Shown here piece after piece: positions 42,552 through 57,100 of a stretch of 64,000 nucleotides of DNA; positions within the stretch are counted from its first letter, which is position 1, and each line of letters starts with the position of its first letter. Made by a program: the position numbers and the translations under genes. Source of the DNA: Kuschelorhynchus macadamiae (lineage: Eukaryota; Arthropoda; Insecta; Coleoptera; Curculionidae). The DNA lies in contig JAUTXW010000584.1 of NCBI GenBank assembly GCA_030620095.1, positions 762,501-826,500 on the forward strand, in the 5' to 3' direction. The notes under the pieces were generated by a model. The model was not told the DNA's origin. It worked only from the letters and a program-made list of their open reading frames with translations, and searched no databases.

Positions 42552-44010
42552 ATGTCTGATAAACGAAAAAAGATTTCTGGGGCACAATACAAAAAAAGAA
42601 AACTTCAAAAAGAAGAATTAGTTAAAAAAGCTTGTGGTTCACTTGAAGCATTTTTGATCCCCGCAGTACCATGAAGCTAATCTAATGGAGGCCGAGATTA
42701 TAAAACCCAGTGGCGGGCCGCAAGAGCAAGAACCCTCTTCGTCAGTAACTCAAATGGAAATGGAAGATATTTTAAGTGGAGAGCCAAGTCCTGAACCAAG
42801 TGAAATTGCGACAATTACCGAAGAGGACTCAGAAGATCGAGGTTGGCTGGACGAAGTAAGTTCCGATGTTTCTTATAAAGACGATGCTTTTAAGGATCCC
42901 AGCTATTGGCCTTCCATACTATCTGAAAAAATTAAATTAACTTTAATAGAGTTAGGCCCAACGCAACTTACAGAAGCAGATGTAAATTTTCCTTTAAATA
43001 AAGATAGCAGAGGCTTCTCATCTGTGTATTATAAAAAAAGATTAAGTAACGGGGAAATAATTCCCAGAGTTTGGCTAGTGTATTCTCAGTCAAAAGATAG
43101 CGTATTTTGTTTTCGTTGCAAAACATTTAAAACTTTTTCTAGTGCCTTTGTTGAGGGGTATCATGATTGGAGACATTTATCTCAGATTATAGAACGACAC
43201 GAAAAATCAAATGGTCACATATGTAATACAAAATAGTGGATTGATTTACGTCAATCAATTTATTCTAAAACAACTACTGATTCGCTAAATGAGAAAATGG
43301 TAAATGTGGAAAAAGATAGATGGGTTTCCGTGTTAAAAATTATAATTTATGTCGTGAAATTCTTAGCAGATCAAAATTCAAGTTTTAGAGGAAAAAATAA
43401 TAAGTTGTATGAGCAACAAAATGGAAACTTTTTAAAATTAATTGAAACAACTGCAAAGTTTAATGATGCTATATCAGAACACATAACTAGAATTATTACA
43501 AATCCATCAGCAATGCCGCATTATTTAGGCGTTCATATTCAAAATGAACTTATTTCTCTTTTGGGACAAAAAATAAGACATGAAATAATATCGCTTTTAA
43601 AAGTGAGTAAATATTATTCTATTATTTTAGTAAGATTCGTTCTATTAAATAATAAATCAAACCAAATAGAAATTAGAGAGCACTTTTTAGGCTTTGTTTC
43701 AATATCTGATTCAACAGGACCAGGGTTTAACTAATGTTTTAATAGATTTTTTAGAGACTCACACCCTTTGTTTGGGGGATTTAAGAGGACAGGGTTAGGA
43801 TAATGGTGCAAATATGAAAGGCCGCAATAATGGTTTACAAAAAAAAATTCTTGACATAAACCCCAGAGCTTTTTATATGCCCTGTGCCGCGTACAGTTTA
43901 AATTTAGTTGTTAATGATGCTGCAAAAGCGTCTTTAGAAATTACAAGTTTTTTTTCTATTGTACAGGAGCTTTACGTTTTTTTTCTCCGCTTCTTCTTAA
44001 AAAGGTCTTA
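42552..44010 (+). pseudogene. ZMYM1-like hAT transposase relic
   Basis: Starts MSDKRKKISGAQYKKRKLQK (42552), a frameshift near 42670, then an acidic linker and a TTF-type zinc finger (WPSILSEKIKLTLIELGPTQ, FCFRCKTF; to 43236). Next come the DUF4371-like region (43297-43734) and DNGANMKGRNNGLQKKILDI, PRAFYMPCAAYSLNLVVNDA (43800-43930). The first-Asp segment (family DCTPD) is missing in frame: KYYSIIL runs into VRFVLL near 43630. It ends abruptly at about 44010 without the dimerisation domain. Confidence 0.83.
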
Positions 44011-45076
44011 AAAAGTGAAATCCCTATTCCTGCACACGGGCGGCAGGTAAGCCAGGAACGTCCCTGCCTAATGAAAGCACCCATAGGTCGGCTCCGACCA
44101 GTCCTCTAGACTCTTCAATTATTATATCTACAATTTTTTTACAACATTTTTTTTTTGATATTGGAAATTCATAAACTTAAATAAATGTTTAAAAGATATG
44201 TAAAAATTTTCTATACAAATGTTCGAATAATACACAGGATGAGTTAAAAAAAAACAGGAAAAAAAGTAATGTTTAAGTTTTTCCATTAACATTCATGTAG
44301 CTTGGCAAAATTTCAGCAAAAAAGCTGTAATTCGGTGAATTTTAGAGATAAGTCAATGAATAAAAAAACAAAATGCTCACAAAAAAAGGTTCTTTCATAT
44401 AGGGTGTAAAAAGTTTCTATACGAATCCTCAACTAATACACAGAGCAAGTGAAAAAATAGCAAAAAATACAAGAACGACACTGAGCTTTTTCATTATTAT
44501 CCAAGAATCTTTGAGAACATTTTCATTTGTTTTATTTCCGGTAGAATACAAAGGTATTATCTACCTACCTTGTGTATAATTAATTTAAATAAATTAGTTT
44601 AATGTTATATAATACTGAATATTACAATAGACCTTATTTTGTTAATAAATTTTTAATACATTTTAACATTATTAATATTTAAGTTTTATTAAGACACATT
44701 TACACTTATGAAATGTTATTTGTTTGATAGGCAATATATCCAAGTAATATGTACAAAACTTTTTTAAAGGCAAAATTCCAAATTTTGTTTAAAATTCCTA
44801 TATATCATAGATGCTTGACAACACTTATCTTATTAACAATAGAAATTTTATAATTTTATTGATGTATTTACTCGTAGCTTCATAGCCAAGATTTTCTAAG
44901 ATATTCCAATTTATTGCGTTAACAATATAACTGAAACATTTTATTGCCTAAATTATTATTTGGATAATCTAGTAAGATTTTTTGACTCCAAAGTGCAAAA
45001 ATTGGTTTTTTGTTTGCCACCTCGCTAAAATATTATCACTAATGAAACAAAAATTGAATTTAAGCATTCCAAAAAG
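44011..45076. other. Upstream region of GH1 gene 2
   Basis: AT-rich, expected to hold the promoter of gene 2; I see no convincing TATA or initiator. A GC-richer patch at 44030-44110 is unexplained. Confidence 0.3.
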
Positions 45077-45120
45077 ATGAAATTAAGTTTTTCGTTTATT
45101 TCGTTTTTTATAATAGCTGA
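45077..45120 (+). CDS. GH1 gene 2 exon 1, signal peptide
   Basis: ATG plus 13 codons and two bases (MKLSFSFISFFIIA, then GA), followed directly by GTAAGT. It ends in phase 2, exactly as gene 1 exon 1 does, and joins to exon 2 as GA/A, Glu15. It lies 7.3 kb upstream of exon 2, because a full-length LINE occupies the intron. The link is inferred from phase and signal-peptide character. Confidence 0.68.
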
Positions 45121-48100
45121 GTAAGTATGTCTATACAAATGTTAAATACTGTATTATTATGGTTTAAGAAATAGAATTTCTATTAATACTAAGAAGATAT
45201 TAAAGTGCATTTTAAATATCTAAATTCGGTAGCCTACAAGAGAATTTGTTTCTTTTGTTGACAAGAAAGATTTATTATAGTTTAGCTACATCAAAATTGA
45301 CGAATTGGTTTAAAAATTTTTTAGCTGTCATTAACACCTTCAGGCTATGGGAGTTCATCAAATTAACACACGAGCTATAATTGTATCAAATCCAAATATA
45401 AGAACGTTGCCCTCGATAGTGCTAAGGGTTTTCTTTATAATAAACATTCACATTATTAATCACTCATTACAATACAGGGTGATTTTTAATTGATGTCCAA
45501 AAATGAAGGACGTAAGTTTTTGTATAATATCAAAGCTAAAAGTTCATTTATACGTGTATCCGCAAGGCCTTCGTTTTTGAGATAGAGGGTTTTAATATTT
45601 TTAAGTATTTTTCCTGGACCTCGTACATTTCTAGAGATTAATCACTCAAATTTGACAATACATTTTACAAAAATCTACTGTGTTTTACTTTTTTCCATAT
45701 CGCCTTGGTCTCCTTAGCGACCTGGAAACTGGATCTTTGGATCCAGAAGGAAACTGAATATGCTCACACGTCATTGTCTTTGCGTATATCCAATTTTATG
45801 ACAACGAAAACATTTCATTTGTAATATTCTATTAACGTCTTGATTTTCATTTAGTACTCATACACTCTTGCATCTTATCGAATGCATCTTCTAGTCTGAT
45901 GATGGAGCTGTATTTGCCTTAGTGTCCTTGGTGATCTGGAAATATTAATCTTTTTGCGTATGTCCAGTTTTGTGGCAACGGAAATATTTCATTTGAACTT
46001 GTTTTATTTCCAATGTCATTGTTCGTTTTCAATGGAATTCTGAATCTAGTCCTTCATTTCGTGAAGTTCTCTTCTATTTTCTTGTTCCATTAGAATTCTC
46101 TGAAGGCGTTCTTGTTCCTTTTGTCTTCTGGCCTCTGCTTCTTGTTGTCATTTGGCCTCTTCTTCCTGTTTTTTTTTGTATCTTAGTCAGATATTATATT
46201 ATTCTTGCTGTCCTATAGCTTATTCTGCAGATTCTGCTTCCCTTTCTTGTTGCGTCTTGGTTTTTCGGCTTCTTTTTCCTGTTTTCTCTTAGATTATTGA
46301 TTGGTTGTCCTTCAATCGTCTGTATTTGTTTTTCCATATTTGCTGTTGTTGCCTGGTATGCAGTTATATTTCTTTAGGCTTCTTGCTTAGTTTTAGAATA
46401 GAACTGTCTTGAAAGATCCCTTCTGAGGTCGTCCTGAAGTTCGAATGCGAAACTCATTCGAATAATTATGACATTTTCGTTGCCGATTCACAATTCACAA
46501 TTTAAAAAGACAACTATTTTTTGAGTTTTGCGCCACAAGATGTAAAAAAAAAGAAACTATATTTATTTAGCTTCAAATTCTAATCTGTGGTCTTTAGTTC
46601 TAGATTCACTGTGAAGGTACCTGAGGCACGACACTGAAAAAGTTAACTTTTTTTGGACATTTCGAGGGAAAGTCTACCCCTATCTTCAACAAAATAAAAA
46701 ATAGAAAACCAAGAGCAATATATTCAAATTCAAATTCAAATTCAAAACTTTTTATTTGCCTTATAAGACATACAAATAATTGAAATACAGAATATTAGAA
46801 ATAAATTGAAATACAAAATATTGGAATGTAAAAATTTAACAAAATATTAGAATATAAAAAATTAAATTTCATGTTTATAGGCAAACAGGGTCTGCATAGC
46901 GATTTTAATAACCGTTGCACAGACTCAGACGCTTTCCGAGTCATTGTAATGCAGCCCTTAGAAAATTGAAAAATATCAACGAGATTAATAATTTATAAAT
47001 AATAATGAGATTTAAAACTAATCTTATTATTAAAAAGTGAATATTAAAAATGAAGTGTGAGAACAAAAACAAACAAAAACAATATCAATATGTTATAGTT
47101 ATACAGCGGACACCAGGGGGCTCAGAATGCAGGAAGCATGCGCGGGCGGACACTTGAGAGGACGTGGTTAATATTATAGTTATTATTAGTCTATTATTTG
47201 TTAAAAACTGGGCGAGTGCAGCAAACAAAAATATAATTAAAAAATATGAATGAATGAATATATAAAAATCAGTATGAATGAAGAGGTGCTTGTCAATAAC
47301 TAATTAAATAAATAAGCAATAATAGTATTCATGGAATGCAAAATTTATCGGTTCAAATTAAATTAGGTTTGCGAATGCAACAACATATTTTTTATATGTG
47401 TCTTGAAGCTGCGTAACGGAAGTTGTTTAATATTATTTGATAAATTATTCCACATCTGAACTGCGACGAAGCTGAATGATTTTTGAAATGCTGCTGACCT
47501 ATGCTGTGTGATCCTAAAAGAATCTAAATATCGAGTACCGTAGTTATGCTCCTGCGTTGTGAATATAGACCTTAAATATGGAGGTTGATTGGTTGTTAAT
47601 ATGCGAAAAATAAATAGGAACATATGATACGCGCGCCTTCTCGCCATTGACAGGATAGAATATCTATTGAGATATGGTGTAATATGGTTTCTAAATGGTA
47701 TATTATGTGCGAAACGTAGGCATGCATTTTGAAGTTTTTGTATGGAATGTTTAGTGTGCGCGCTTAGTGAGTTATGATAGACGACATCGCCATAGTCAAG
47801 TAATGCTAACACTAGAGAATCACATAATGAATATTTTGTACCACTGGGTAGATGGCGTTTAAGTTTATACAATTTCCCCAGACGCATATACGCAATACTA
47901 AGTTTCTCCTTAATATGAGCCTCAAAATTTAGTTTGTTATCGATAAAAATACCCAAATTCTTAGCTAGAGTTACAATTGGTACGGATAAATCATCTATTT
48001 TAACTTGGAAATTAGTTGACACATATTCCAAAAGATTTTTATTAGATCCAAAAAATATGACGCAAGATTTGGAGACATTTAACTTTAAGTTATGATTTTT

Positions 48101-51100
48101 TGTAAACTTATTCAATTCGCTGAGATCTTCATTGAAGTTTGTTTGTGAAGTAAGTAAAGTATCTATAGTAAAAGACTTGTAGAGTTGAGAATCGTCTGCG
48201 AATTGTTGCAGTTCGGAGTGTTTAATTATTCTTTCCATGTCCGCAACATACAAAGAGAACAGCAAAGACCCTAAGATGGATCCTTGTGGTACGCCTCTTT
48301 CGAGAGGAATATAACTGGACTGTTTCTGAACCTGTCCACATTTTATGGCCACACAATGAAATCTATTAGTTAGATAAGACTTTAAAAACCCCATTGAATT
48401 GTTAGAAAAACCAAAGTAGTGAAGCTTAGCTAGTAGCATCCTATAGTCTAGAGTATCAAATGCTTTACTGAAATCAAGCAAGCAAAGGCACGTAAACTCT
48501 TTTTTATCTTCCTTATGTCTGATTTTATTTACAAGATTACAAAGACAAGTGGTTGTGCTAAATGCCTTTCTAAAACCCGATTGACATTCCGGAATTATAT
48601 CATATAAACTACAAAATGAAATTATTTGATTATAAATATGTTTTTCCAGCACTTTAGAAATTACAGACAAGATGCTGACAGGCCTTAAATCTTTTAGTTC
48701 TTTAGGGTTAGGTTTCTTAGGCAGAGGTTTTATAATGGCTTTTTTTCAAAGTTTTGGAAAGACGCCATTTAATATGCGAGTATTAACAATATTCAATAAC
48801 GGATTTTCACAAAAAGGCAGACATACTTTCAAATCTTTAAGTGAGAGACCATCTTCACCAATAGAATTAGTTTTTATGGAATTTATATATTTATGTAAAT
48901 CAGACTTATCTAAGAGGTTAAAATTAAGTTCAGAAGTCACATTTCGATGAGTGTTTTGCTGATAAAAGGAAACCTGTTCATCGCATGTAGTTATCGATAT
49001 ATTGTTACACTCGGATAAGTATAAATTAAGTTTACCTACATCAGATAGACTGAGAGGTATTTCAGAATCATTTTTATGGATAAGATTTAACTTTTTGGCC
49101 GTAGACCAAAAAAATTTTCCTGATTTGCTTGACAGACTTTTAAAAAATGCATTCTTTTCCCGAATTATGGCGTGTTTAGTATAATTTCGGAGCTGCCTGT
49201 AATACTGTAGGCGGCCTTGCGTTTTATTTTTTAGGTATTTTTTATATGCTAAGTCTCTTAGTTTAATTAGTTTTTTAATGTTATTTGTAATCCATGGAGT
49301 AAAAGGTTTATTGTATATTTTCTTTGTTTTTATAGGTGCATGTTTGTCTATTAAGTATTTAATTTTGGAATTAAAAATGTCTACTTTTTTGTCTATGTCA
49401 TTGGTATAATAAACACTATCCCACGATAATTGTGATGCATCTCTTAAGAGTTCATCAGAATTAATTTTATTATATTCTCTATACGATATATATTCAAAAT
49501 TGTCCTTATTTATGTTTATACTAAAGATTGTATATACTAAACAGTGATCAGATACTGCTTGCGATATTGGTACAGAATCACTTTTTAAAACAGGGATATT
49601 TTTGTTAGAAAAAATCAAATCAAGGATGCTATGGTTATTATTGAGATTATTAAAATAAGTGGGTTGTATAATATGCTGTTCTAAATTAAATGTGCCAAGA
49701 ATAACTTGACATTTTTTCAATATAGGAGTGTTTCTTGAAAAATCTATATTATAGTCACCTGTAAATATAACATTGTCATAAAACGGAACCGTTATAGATA
49801 GGATGTTTTCAAAAAAATCCAGAAATACATCTTTATTAGACGATGGAGGACGATAGATGGTAACAACCAAAACATTTTTGTTTTTAATATTAGTTTTCAG
49901 GGTGATAAATTCGCATGTGTCCGATTCTACTTCAAGTTGTATTAATTGATGCTGTATATTTGATCTTATGTATACTCCTACGCCTCCACCACGTCCATTA
50001 ATTCTGTCTTTACCTAGAAAATTATAACCTTTAATTTTATATGCTGATGAATCATGAGCGGGGGTTAGCCAGGTTTCCGACAGCCCAACAACATCGAAGT
50101 TATAGTCGCAAATATAATTTTGAAACTCATCAAATCCGGTATTCAGGGACCTTACATTTAAGTGTGCTACTGAAGAAAAATTGGTATTAGTTTGCCGCAA
50201 GCCCAAATCATTATTAGTGTCCGCCATAGCCTCCATATCCACCGCACGCACACCAAAACATCCCCGCGCCCACAGACTGTCCGCTCAATCCTTCATGAGA
50301 TTTATCCCCACACAAATACTTAATTAAAAAATGTACATAGGTATTCAACCAGAAAATGTCTATACAGTCTAGAAAATAGTGCATATAATTATAAATTCAG
50401 TGACGTCATTTCACGTCGGCCATTAAAAAAAACATAATTTTTACTTATTTTTCCCAAGTTAAATTGATTTTTAAATACACTACCCAAAATAAAGTATGCT
50501 GATTAATTCTCAATAATGAATACCCTCGTGGATACCAGTAATAAATACCCGCTCAGAGACGAAAATAAAAAAAAAGGAAAATAAAAGAATAGAACAACAA
50601 TCACCCCAAAACAAAACCCGCATTTACCAGTAGTAGAATAGAGAAAATCGACAACATACATTTTGTAGCTTAATTAATTATATATGTTATTATGAACTAG
50701 CAAAAATTAATATAAATTTGAAAATAACGGTCTTTGGAATATACCACAACATCACCCTATATAATAGACATTTAGCCTATCTCTCAAGTAGAAAATCACT
50801 GATCAGTATTTTAAAATGAATTACAATATTATAAAATATGCCGTAGCAAAAAGGGCTAATGAATTAGAATGGTCATATTGTAATACTTCTTTGCACTTAG
50901 CATCTAGGCAACCATACAAAAAAACTAAAGCAAATATTTGCTTTTTCTGTATATTTGAGAAACTTAATTCTCAAAATAGTTTTGCCAAGAGGATATAATA
51001 TAGACAAACATTAACAACATTTGGATATTTCTTACTACATTATAAAACAAAATAAACGATATATACTGAATATTTCTAAGAAAAATTTATATTAATTATC

Positions 51101-54100
51101 ACTCGTATAACGCATTAATTCTTATACAATGCATGAATGAACATAGAACAAAAAGAAAATGGATAGTAAAGACCTACAGTAATAATTTCCATGTGAAATT
51201 TTTTAACCAATGTTAGGTCCAGAACATGAAAATATAAACATCCCTGTTTATTACAGCCAGAGTACTTACAGTTGACAAAATTGTGTCCTTCACCTATTAA
51301 ACCTCATCTCCAAGTTCAGAGATATCTAAGTCATTCAACTTATTTTCGGAATCTACCACCACTTTAGCACCCTCACTAAGCACAATCACTTGTCCATTTT
51401 TTGACCAACAAGCATTTTTAAACAAGGACCTAGCTTTTTTAAAGATTTGTAAATTTTCGGAGCTCAGCAGTTCAGTAAACAACAACGCGGAACCTTTTAG
51501 TCGATTTTTACGATAAAATACCTCGTCGCGTTTCCATCGTTGACTGAAGGCAACAACAATAGGCCTGTGTTTTTTCGTTGTAGATATTTTGCGGCCTAAG
51601 CGATAACAAAAATTTAAATGAAGTTTATTTAGGACTGTTCCAATTTTTGTTGACATCAGGTGAATAATATCCTCGTAAATATCACGGTTGGTTTCCTCGA
51701 TCCCGTGTACTAAAATAGCATTCTGATTGGTTGATGAGTACTGCTTACCTACGGCCATCTTTAGACTATCAATTTGCTGTTGTAAACTTTGAATGGTCTC
51801 CATTACAGATTTTTCAAACCTCAAAAATTTTTCTTCCAAATTAGTTACCTGCCTAGATTGGACATTCGGACCCCTGGAATTGGATCTTGCCTTGGACTGA
51901 TCTCCTAATTCTCTCTTAAAACTGGCCAACTCGGATGTAAACTTGGACGGCATCTCCTCTATACGATCCTTTAGTGCTTCAAATTCAGCACTAGTTTTCG
52001 TAGGAGAACTACCGGTCTTGGTTCCTTTTTTAGTCATAGTGAAATGGAACACACTAGCACTTCACATATAATTTTTAGCTTTCAAAATACGGGAAATTAC
52101 ATGAAAAACTTAAGACCGACGTGTACTTTGACTTATAGGTCGACGCGTGCGCTCATCATCATAATATCACTTATGTTTTATATTAGAAATTTAGCCGGAA
52201 CGGCAAATTTCTGACAGAATGTCAATTAATGGCATTTTTGTTTGCTGAACACTGGGAAGACTTTCCTACTTTAATCCATTTAACCATTACTAAAATGCAT
52301 GTCAACTTTTCTAGGCTATTTGGCATCTCAAAAAGTTGATTCAAAATTCCATGTAAAACAGGCTAATCATAAATTCAAAGACACAAATCTTTTTAAATTA
52401 ATCTAAAGTTACTTTATAGAGTCTCATCAAAATGTCAACGATGCTTTCCCGAGGACTTTTTATGGGGTGCAGCCACATCATCTTACCAAATTGAAGGAGC
52501 TTGGAACACCAGCGGTAAGGGTGAAAATATATGGGATTGGTTTACGCACACTTATCCGGAAAAAATATCGGACGGTAGCAATGGAGATATTGCTGCTGAT
52601 TCTTATAACAAATATGAAGAAGATGTTGAGTTGTTGGAAAATTTAGGAGTGTCTTTTTACAGATTCTCGTTGTCTTGGTCGAGAATATTACCAGATGGTA
52701 CCATAAATAATATTAATGAAGAAGGAGTAAACTATTACTTGAATCTTATAAAGGTAAGCTCCATTTTTTAAAAGTAAGTATATATTTATTTCAACGATGT
52801 AAAAACGTTTGGAAAAAAGTATACAATTTCGTAATATACTATCACTATCCTATAATTAGTTATCCTACGTAGCTATAATGGTAAATATATAACTGCGCAA
52901 TAATCGTTTATACCCTTAGAAATTAAAAGAGAAAAACATCGAACCAGTAGTAACAATATACCATTGGGACTTACCAGTCAAGTTGCATCAACTCGGTGGA
53001 TGGGCCAATCCCGAAATAGCTGATTTTTTCGCCGACTACGCAACCTTATGTTTCAGTCTTTTTGGGGAGTACGTTAAATATTGGCTGACTTTGAACGAAC
53101 CAATTACTCAGTGTTATTTTGGATATGGAGCTGGAGGACATGCTCCTGGGTTTGCACAGTCTGCAACTTTGACCTACATTTGCGCGTATACTCAGCTTTT
53201 GGCGCATGCGAAGGCGTATCGTAGCTACAATGATACGTTTAAGGCTAGTCAAAATGGTAAGTAATTTCAGCAAATAACTCATTCCTCTTCTTACTTAATC
53301 ATTCTCAAAACATTTTAATTTTGACCTTTATCCATCTAGGACTAGGGATAACACAAGCATTTATCTTAGACCACATATTTCAACCACTATTAGTTTTTTA
53401 TGTTAATTCTTTATCAATTTTTTATCTTAGACCAACATTTGTATTTTTATTGACTAAAATTTTATACAGGTCTTTAAAAGGTCCTTCGTGTTAATCCTAG
53501 TTTTAATTTTGATGATTAAACTTTGAAATTAAAAGCAATAAAAAGTGAAAAAAATTTGCCCTGGAATGGGATTCGAACCCACAACCTCGGTGTTATAGGG
53601 ACGATGACAAATCTAGCGAAGGCCCCGATAGCAAAGTGACAAAGCAAAGCCATATGATTCTCCCTACCCCCTTAATTTCGATTATTTAACTATTAACTCT
53701 CTTAATATATTGTTTACTTGTATCATTTACGATGTGCTTCTTAATAAAAATTCAAAATCTTTCATTATTTTATCTATGTTCGTGAGTTAAGAGCTTCATT
53801 ACCGCACTCCCTTTTATTACCGCACTAATTTTCACTCATTGATCCTTTTTTAATTTGAAATTTGTAATATAGAAAAAGCGAAGAAGATTTTTATAAATTA
53901 TTTTATTAAAAACTATAAAACATAAAACATTATTTATTATAAATATTAATAGTACAATCTTTCAAATAAATTCCTGACGAAGCAGCCACGTTTGCTAAAT
54001 TTGTAGTCAATACACTGTTTTCATTATTTAAACTGGCCGTCTGATGGCTTTGTTTCATTTTTTTCGGGCCTCGTCCAAAGTTTGTCCCGTTTCACACAGA

Positions 54101-57100
54101 ATGTTGGATGCCATTTTTCTCTTATTTTCTGCAGAATTTTCAATGGAATTTTCCGCAAACGTGTTGGATCGCCAGCCACCATGACGCTTTACTGTTGGAA
54201 TGTCAGCTCCTGAATCTGCCAATAGGGACGTAAATGATCTTCGGAAGCAATGCCCCGTATATTCTTCTGGATGTTCAAGTTTGAAATCCAAACCAATTTG
54301 TTTTGGCTCGATCCTTCATACACACATCATCTTACATAGGCGAAGATTAATGTATTTTCGAACTAGTTGAACCACGTCTATCTCTTGAATATCTCCAGAT
54401 GTTACATAGAATTCCCTAGCTATTTTCGTTTTCGTTGTCGGTAAAAAAAAATGAAAACATCGCCCTTCATCCTTGACATTTTCCAACAAATAATTTGTTA
54501 ACTCCTCTCAACTGCAAGCTCCTGCAAGCCAAATAAGCAATGCTACTTTCATAAATAAGTATTTTTTGTCATCCGTTTCTAGAAGGAATGTTGTAATATT
54601 GGTTTTAGTTAATACCCTTGACTTTTTTGATTGATTTCCCTCAGACTAAATTTCTAAATTTGCTGATATCAATATTGAGTTTAATAGATATCATTGTTCT
54701 TATTATAGAATAAAACGATGAGAGAGAGAGATGAATACCTACCTAATAATACCTATACCTTTTCATTCCCATAGTTTTGCACATTCTTCTCTCTATACCA
54801 TTTTTGAAACCTATTGAAAATATACTCATATTTTGATCTGGATTTTTCGGGAAGCAACCCGTCAATTGCCCTGGAGGCTTCCTGCTCAATTTCCGAAGGA
54901 ATGCTTCTTCCTGATCACTCATTTTAACTTAAGGAATCAAAAGCGTCAATAAGATGTTACTTAAATTGACATTGCCCGGGGTAACGCAGATTGGCCGGAT
55001 TAAAGTGCAAACAGGTAACTGTTGTAGCTAATAGAAAGGTGTTTTATGCTTGCTTTAAACTTTTTGAAAAATTTCTTTAATAAAAATACGTGTGTATTTT
55101 AACAATCATGCATCAGACGTAGATAAAATGTTGTACAATACATGTGAGTTAACCTCATTAAGATACTTGTAAATATCTTTGTGATACCTACTAGTTAAAA
55201 GTATTGGGAACAAAGTACAGCCTAATATGACAACTTTTTTACTTCAGTCTTCTTAGTAGTATTTCACATTATATATCAGCAGTTTGTTTCTAGTATAGAT
55301 TAACAGCAGATCCAAGCATGAAGGTATTTTACTAAAAGATCTTTTGTTTGTTATGGCCAATTGTCTTTTACTAGTCTATATCAAATTAATTTTGAACATT
55401 CAATAAACAGTTATTTAATCATTAGTTATAAATTACTTTCACAAATGCTATAATAGTGAAAATGAAATAAAAATGCTTTCTATTGAAAGGAAAATATTCT
55501 ATGAATACTTTATATTATTCAATCTGAACTTTTGAGATATCTCCTGTAAGACAGGAGATAATTTTCTAATCTTATTATGCCGCAATGATTTTTTCTCTAC
55601 TGTATTCACCCTAGGTGTCTCTTATACTATATTTGTTTCAGTCCTTCTTCATTTTATATTTATATTTAAAATTGTGAGGATATATATAAATTACTCACTA
55701 TTTTTTGCATGCATTTTGTATTTTTTACTTAAATGTAAATTTTCTTAAATTAAATAAAATTCTGGAGATTTACTGCCTCTGTGGCTCTAATAATTGACAA
55801 ACATTTTAGGACAAGTTGGTATAGTTTTGGTTAGTTATTGGTATGAGCCACTAACTGATAGCGAAGAAGATAAAGTGGCAGCAGATAATGGTGTACAATG
55901 GGCTGTAAGTTCAAAAGCAGTGTATAAATTAACTTTCAAGTCATAAATCGTAAGAACAGAACTCATAATATAATAAAACCAGAAAATTTAATTTAATTTT
56001 AAGCGCTTGCATTTTATTTGACTAGTTATAATTTTATTTTCCAGCTTGGTTTATTGGGGCATCCAATTTTCAACGGAAATTGGCCCCAGGTAATCATCGA
56101 CAGGGTCGGTAATTTGAGCCTTGCTCAAGGTTATGCTAGATCAAGACTTCCTGCCTTTACAGAAGATGAATTAACGCTGGTTTATGGAACCTACGATTAC
56201 TTGGGATTTAATTAGTAAGCATAAACCAATCTGATTTAATGTTTTCCAAAATCTTTTGACGTCATGCGCTCCTAATAAGGTTCTTAAACATCTCAACGAC
56301 CAATTCTACTTCTTAAAAATTATACATGAAATCACTACGATGACATTTCTAAATCCAAAAATACCTTTGCACTCCAATGCGAACGAGATGGCTGCTAACC
56401 ATTTTGATCGATTGCCAAAACCATCAACCAAAACTTCATAAAAGCTTCTTTTCTCGATCGAATGCTAGGATAAGATTAATTTAACTATTCCAGCAAAAAC
56501 TAAACTTTTGCCAAACAATTTGTTGTCTAATAATGCTAATAATTTAAACTTCATCATCAACGACAAAAAACTATACCCTTAAACTGATAAGTGTAATTTT
56601 TAACACCAAAACGTTCTAGACTTTAAGCAAATGCTTTAGGAAGCCCCATCCACTAGTTGGAAAGCTGCTCGTGAGTATACTGTTCATAAAATAGATTCAA
56701 AACGTTCCCTTTTAACTGCAAATCCATGTCAGTTTTTTCGTTAAGAAGATAATGGCTGAATCGATCCTTAAGTTTCCTTGCGTATTACAAATGTTCTCTT
56801 TTCAATCTAAGTATCTTCGTACTGAATGATGATCATACTTGGGCTACAGAAGGTTTAGCCCTGGTTCTTATTCTACTCCCGCATCAACCTTAGCATTTCA
56901 TATTTCTCCCATTTTTGAAAATGTTGTTCCTGCTTCCACCCTTTTTCTCTATTCCGAGTTTAACAATGCGTACAAACAATGACCCAAACATCACAAGGAA
57001 GCTTTCTTTGCATAAGCATTTCCACTGATGCTCATGAATAAACTCAGTCAATTCCAGACAATTATGAATACAGCGCTGACTATTTAGTTCTTTGCCCCTT

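Larger units (their letters stand above)
46718..52075 (-). mobile_element. Near-intact LINE (Jockey/CR1/Daphne group) in gene 2 intron 1
   Basis: About 5.35 kb, antisense to the host gene, with both reading frames. The 3' end is a TTGAAT hexamer tail (seen as repeated TTCAAA at 46718-46745) after a roughly 620-bp 3' UTR. ORF1 (51297-52052) is open; ORF2 (47363-50251) has a single in-frame stop. The 5' limit is not exact and no target-site duplication was identified. Confidence 0.88.

Noticed and set aside
42700..42720. CAGTGGCGGGCC resembling a hAT terminal repeat
   Set aside because: It lies inside the hAT-like coding frame (PSGGPQ) with no inverse partner or 8-bp duplication nearby.
48672..48950. 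Plus-strand 92-codon frame over the LINE
   Set aside because: Antisense to well-defined ORF2 sequence.
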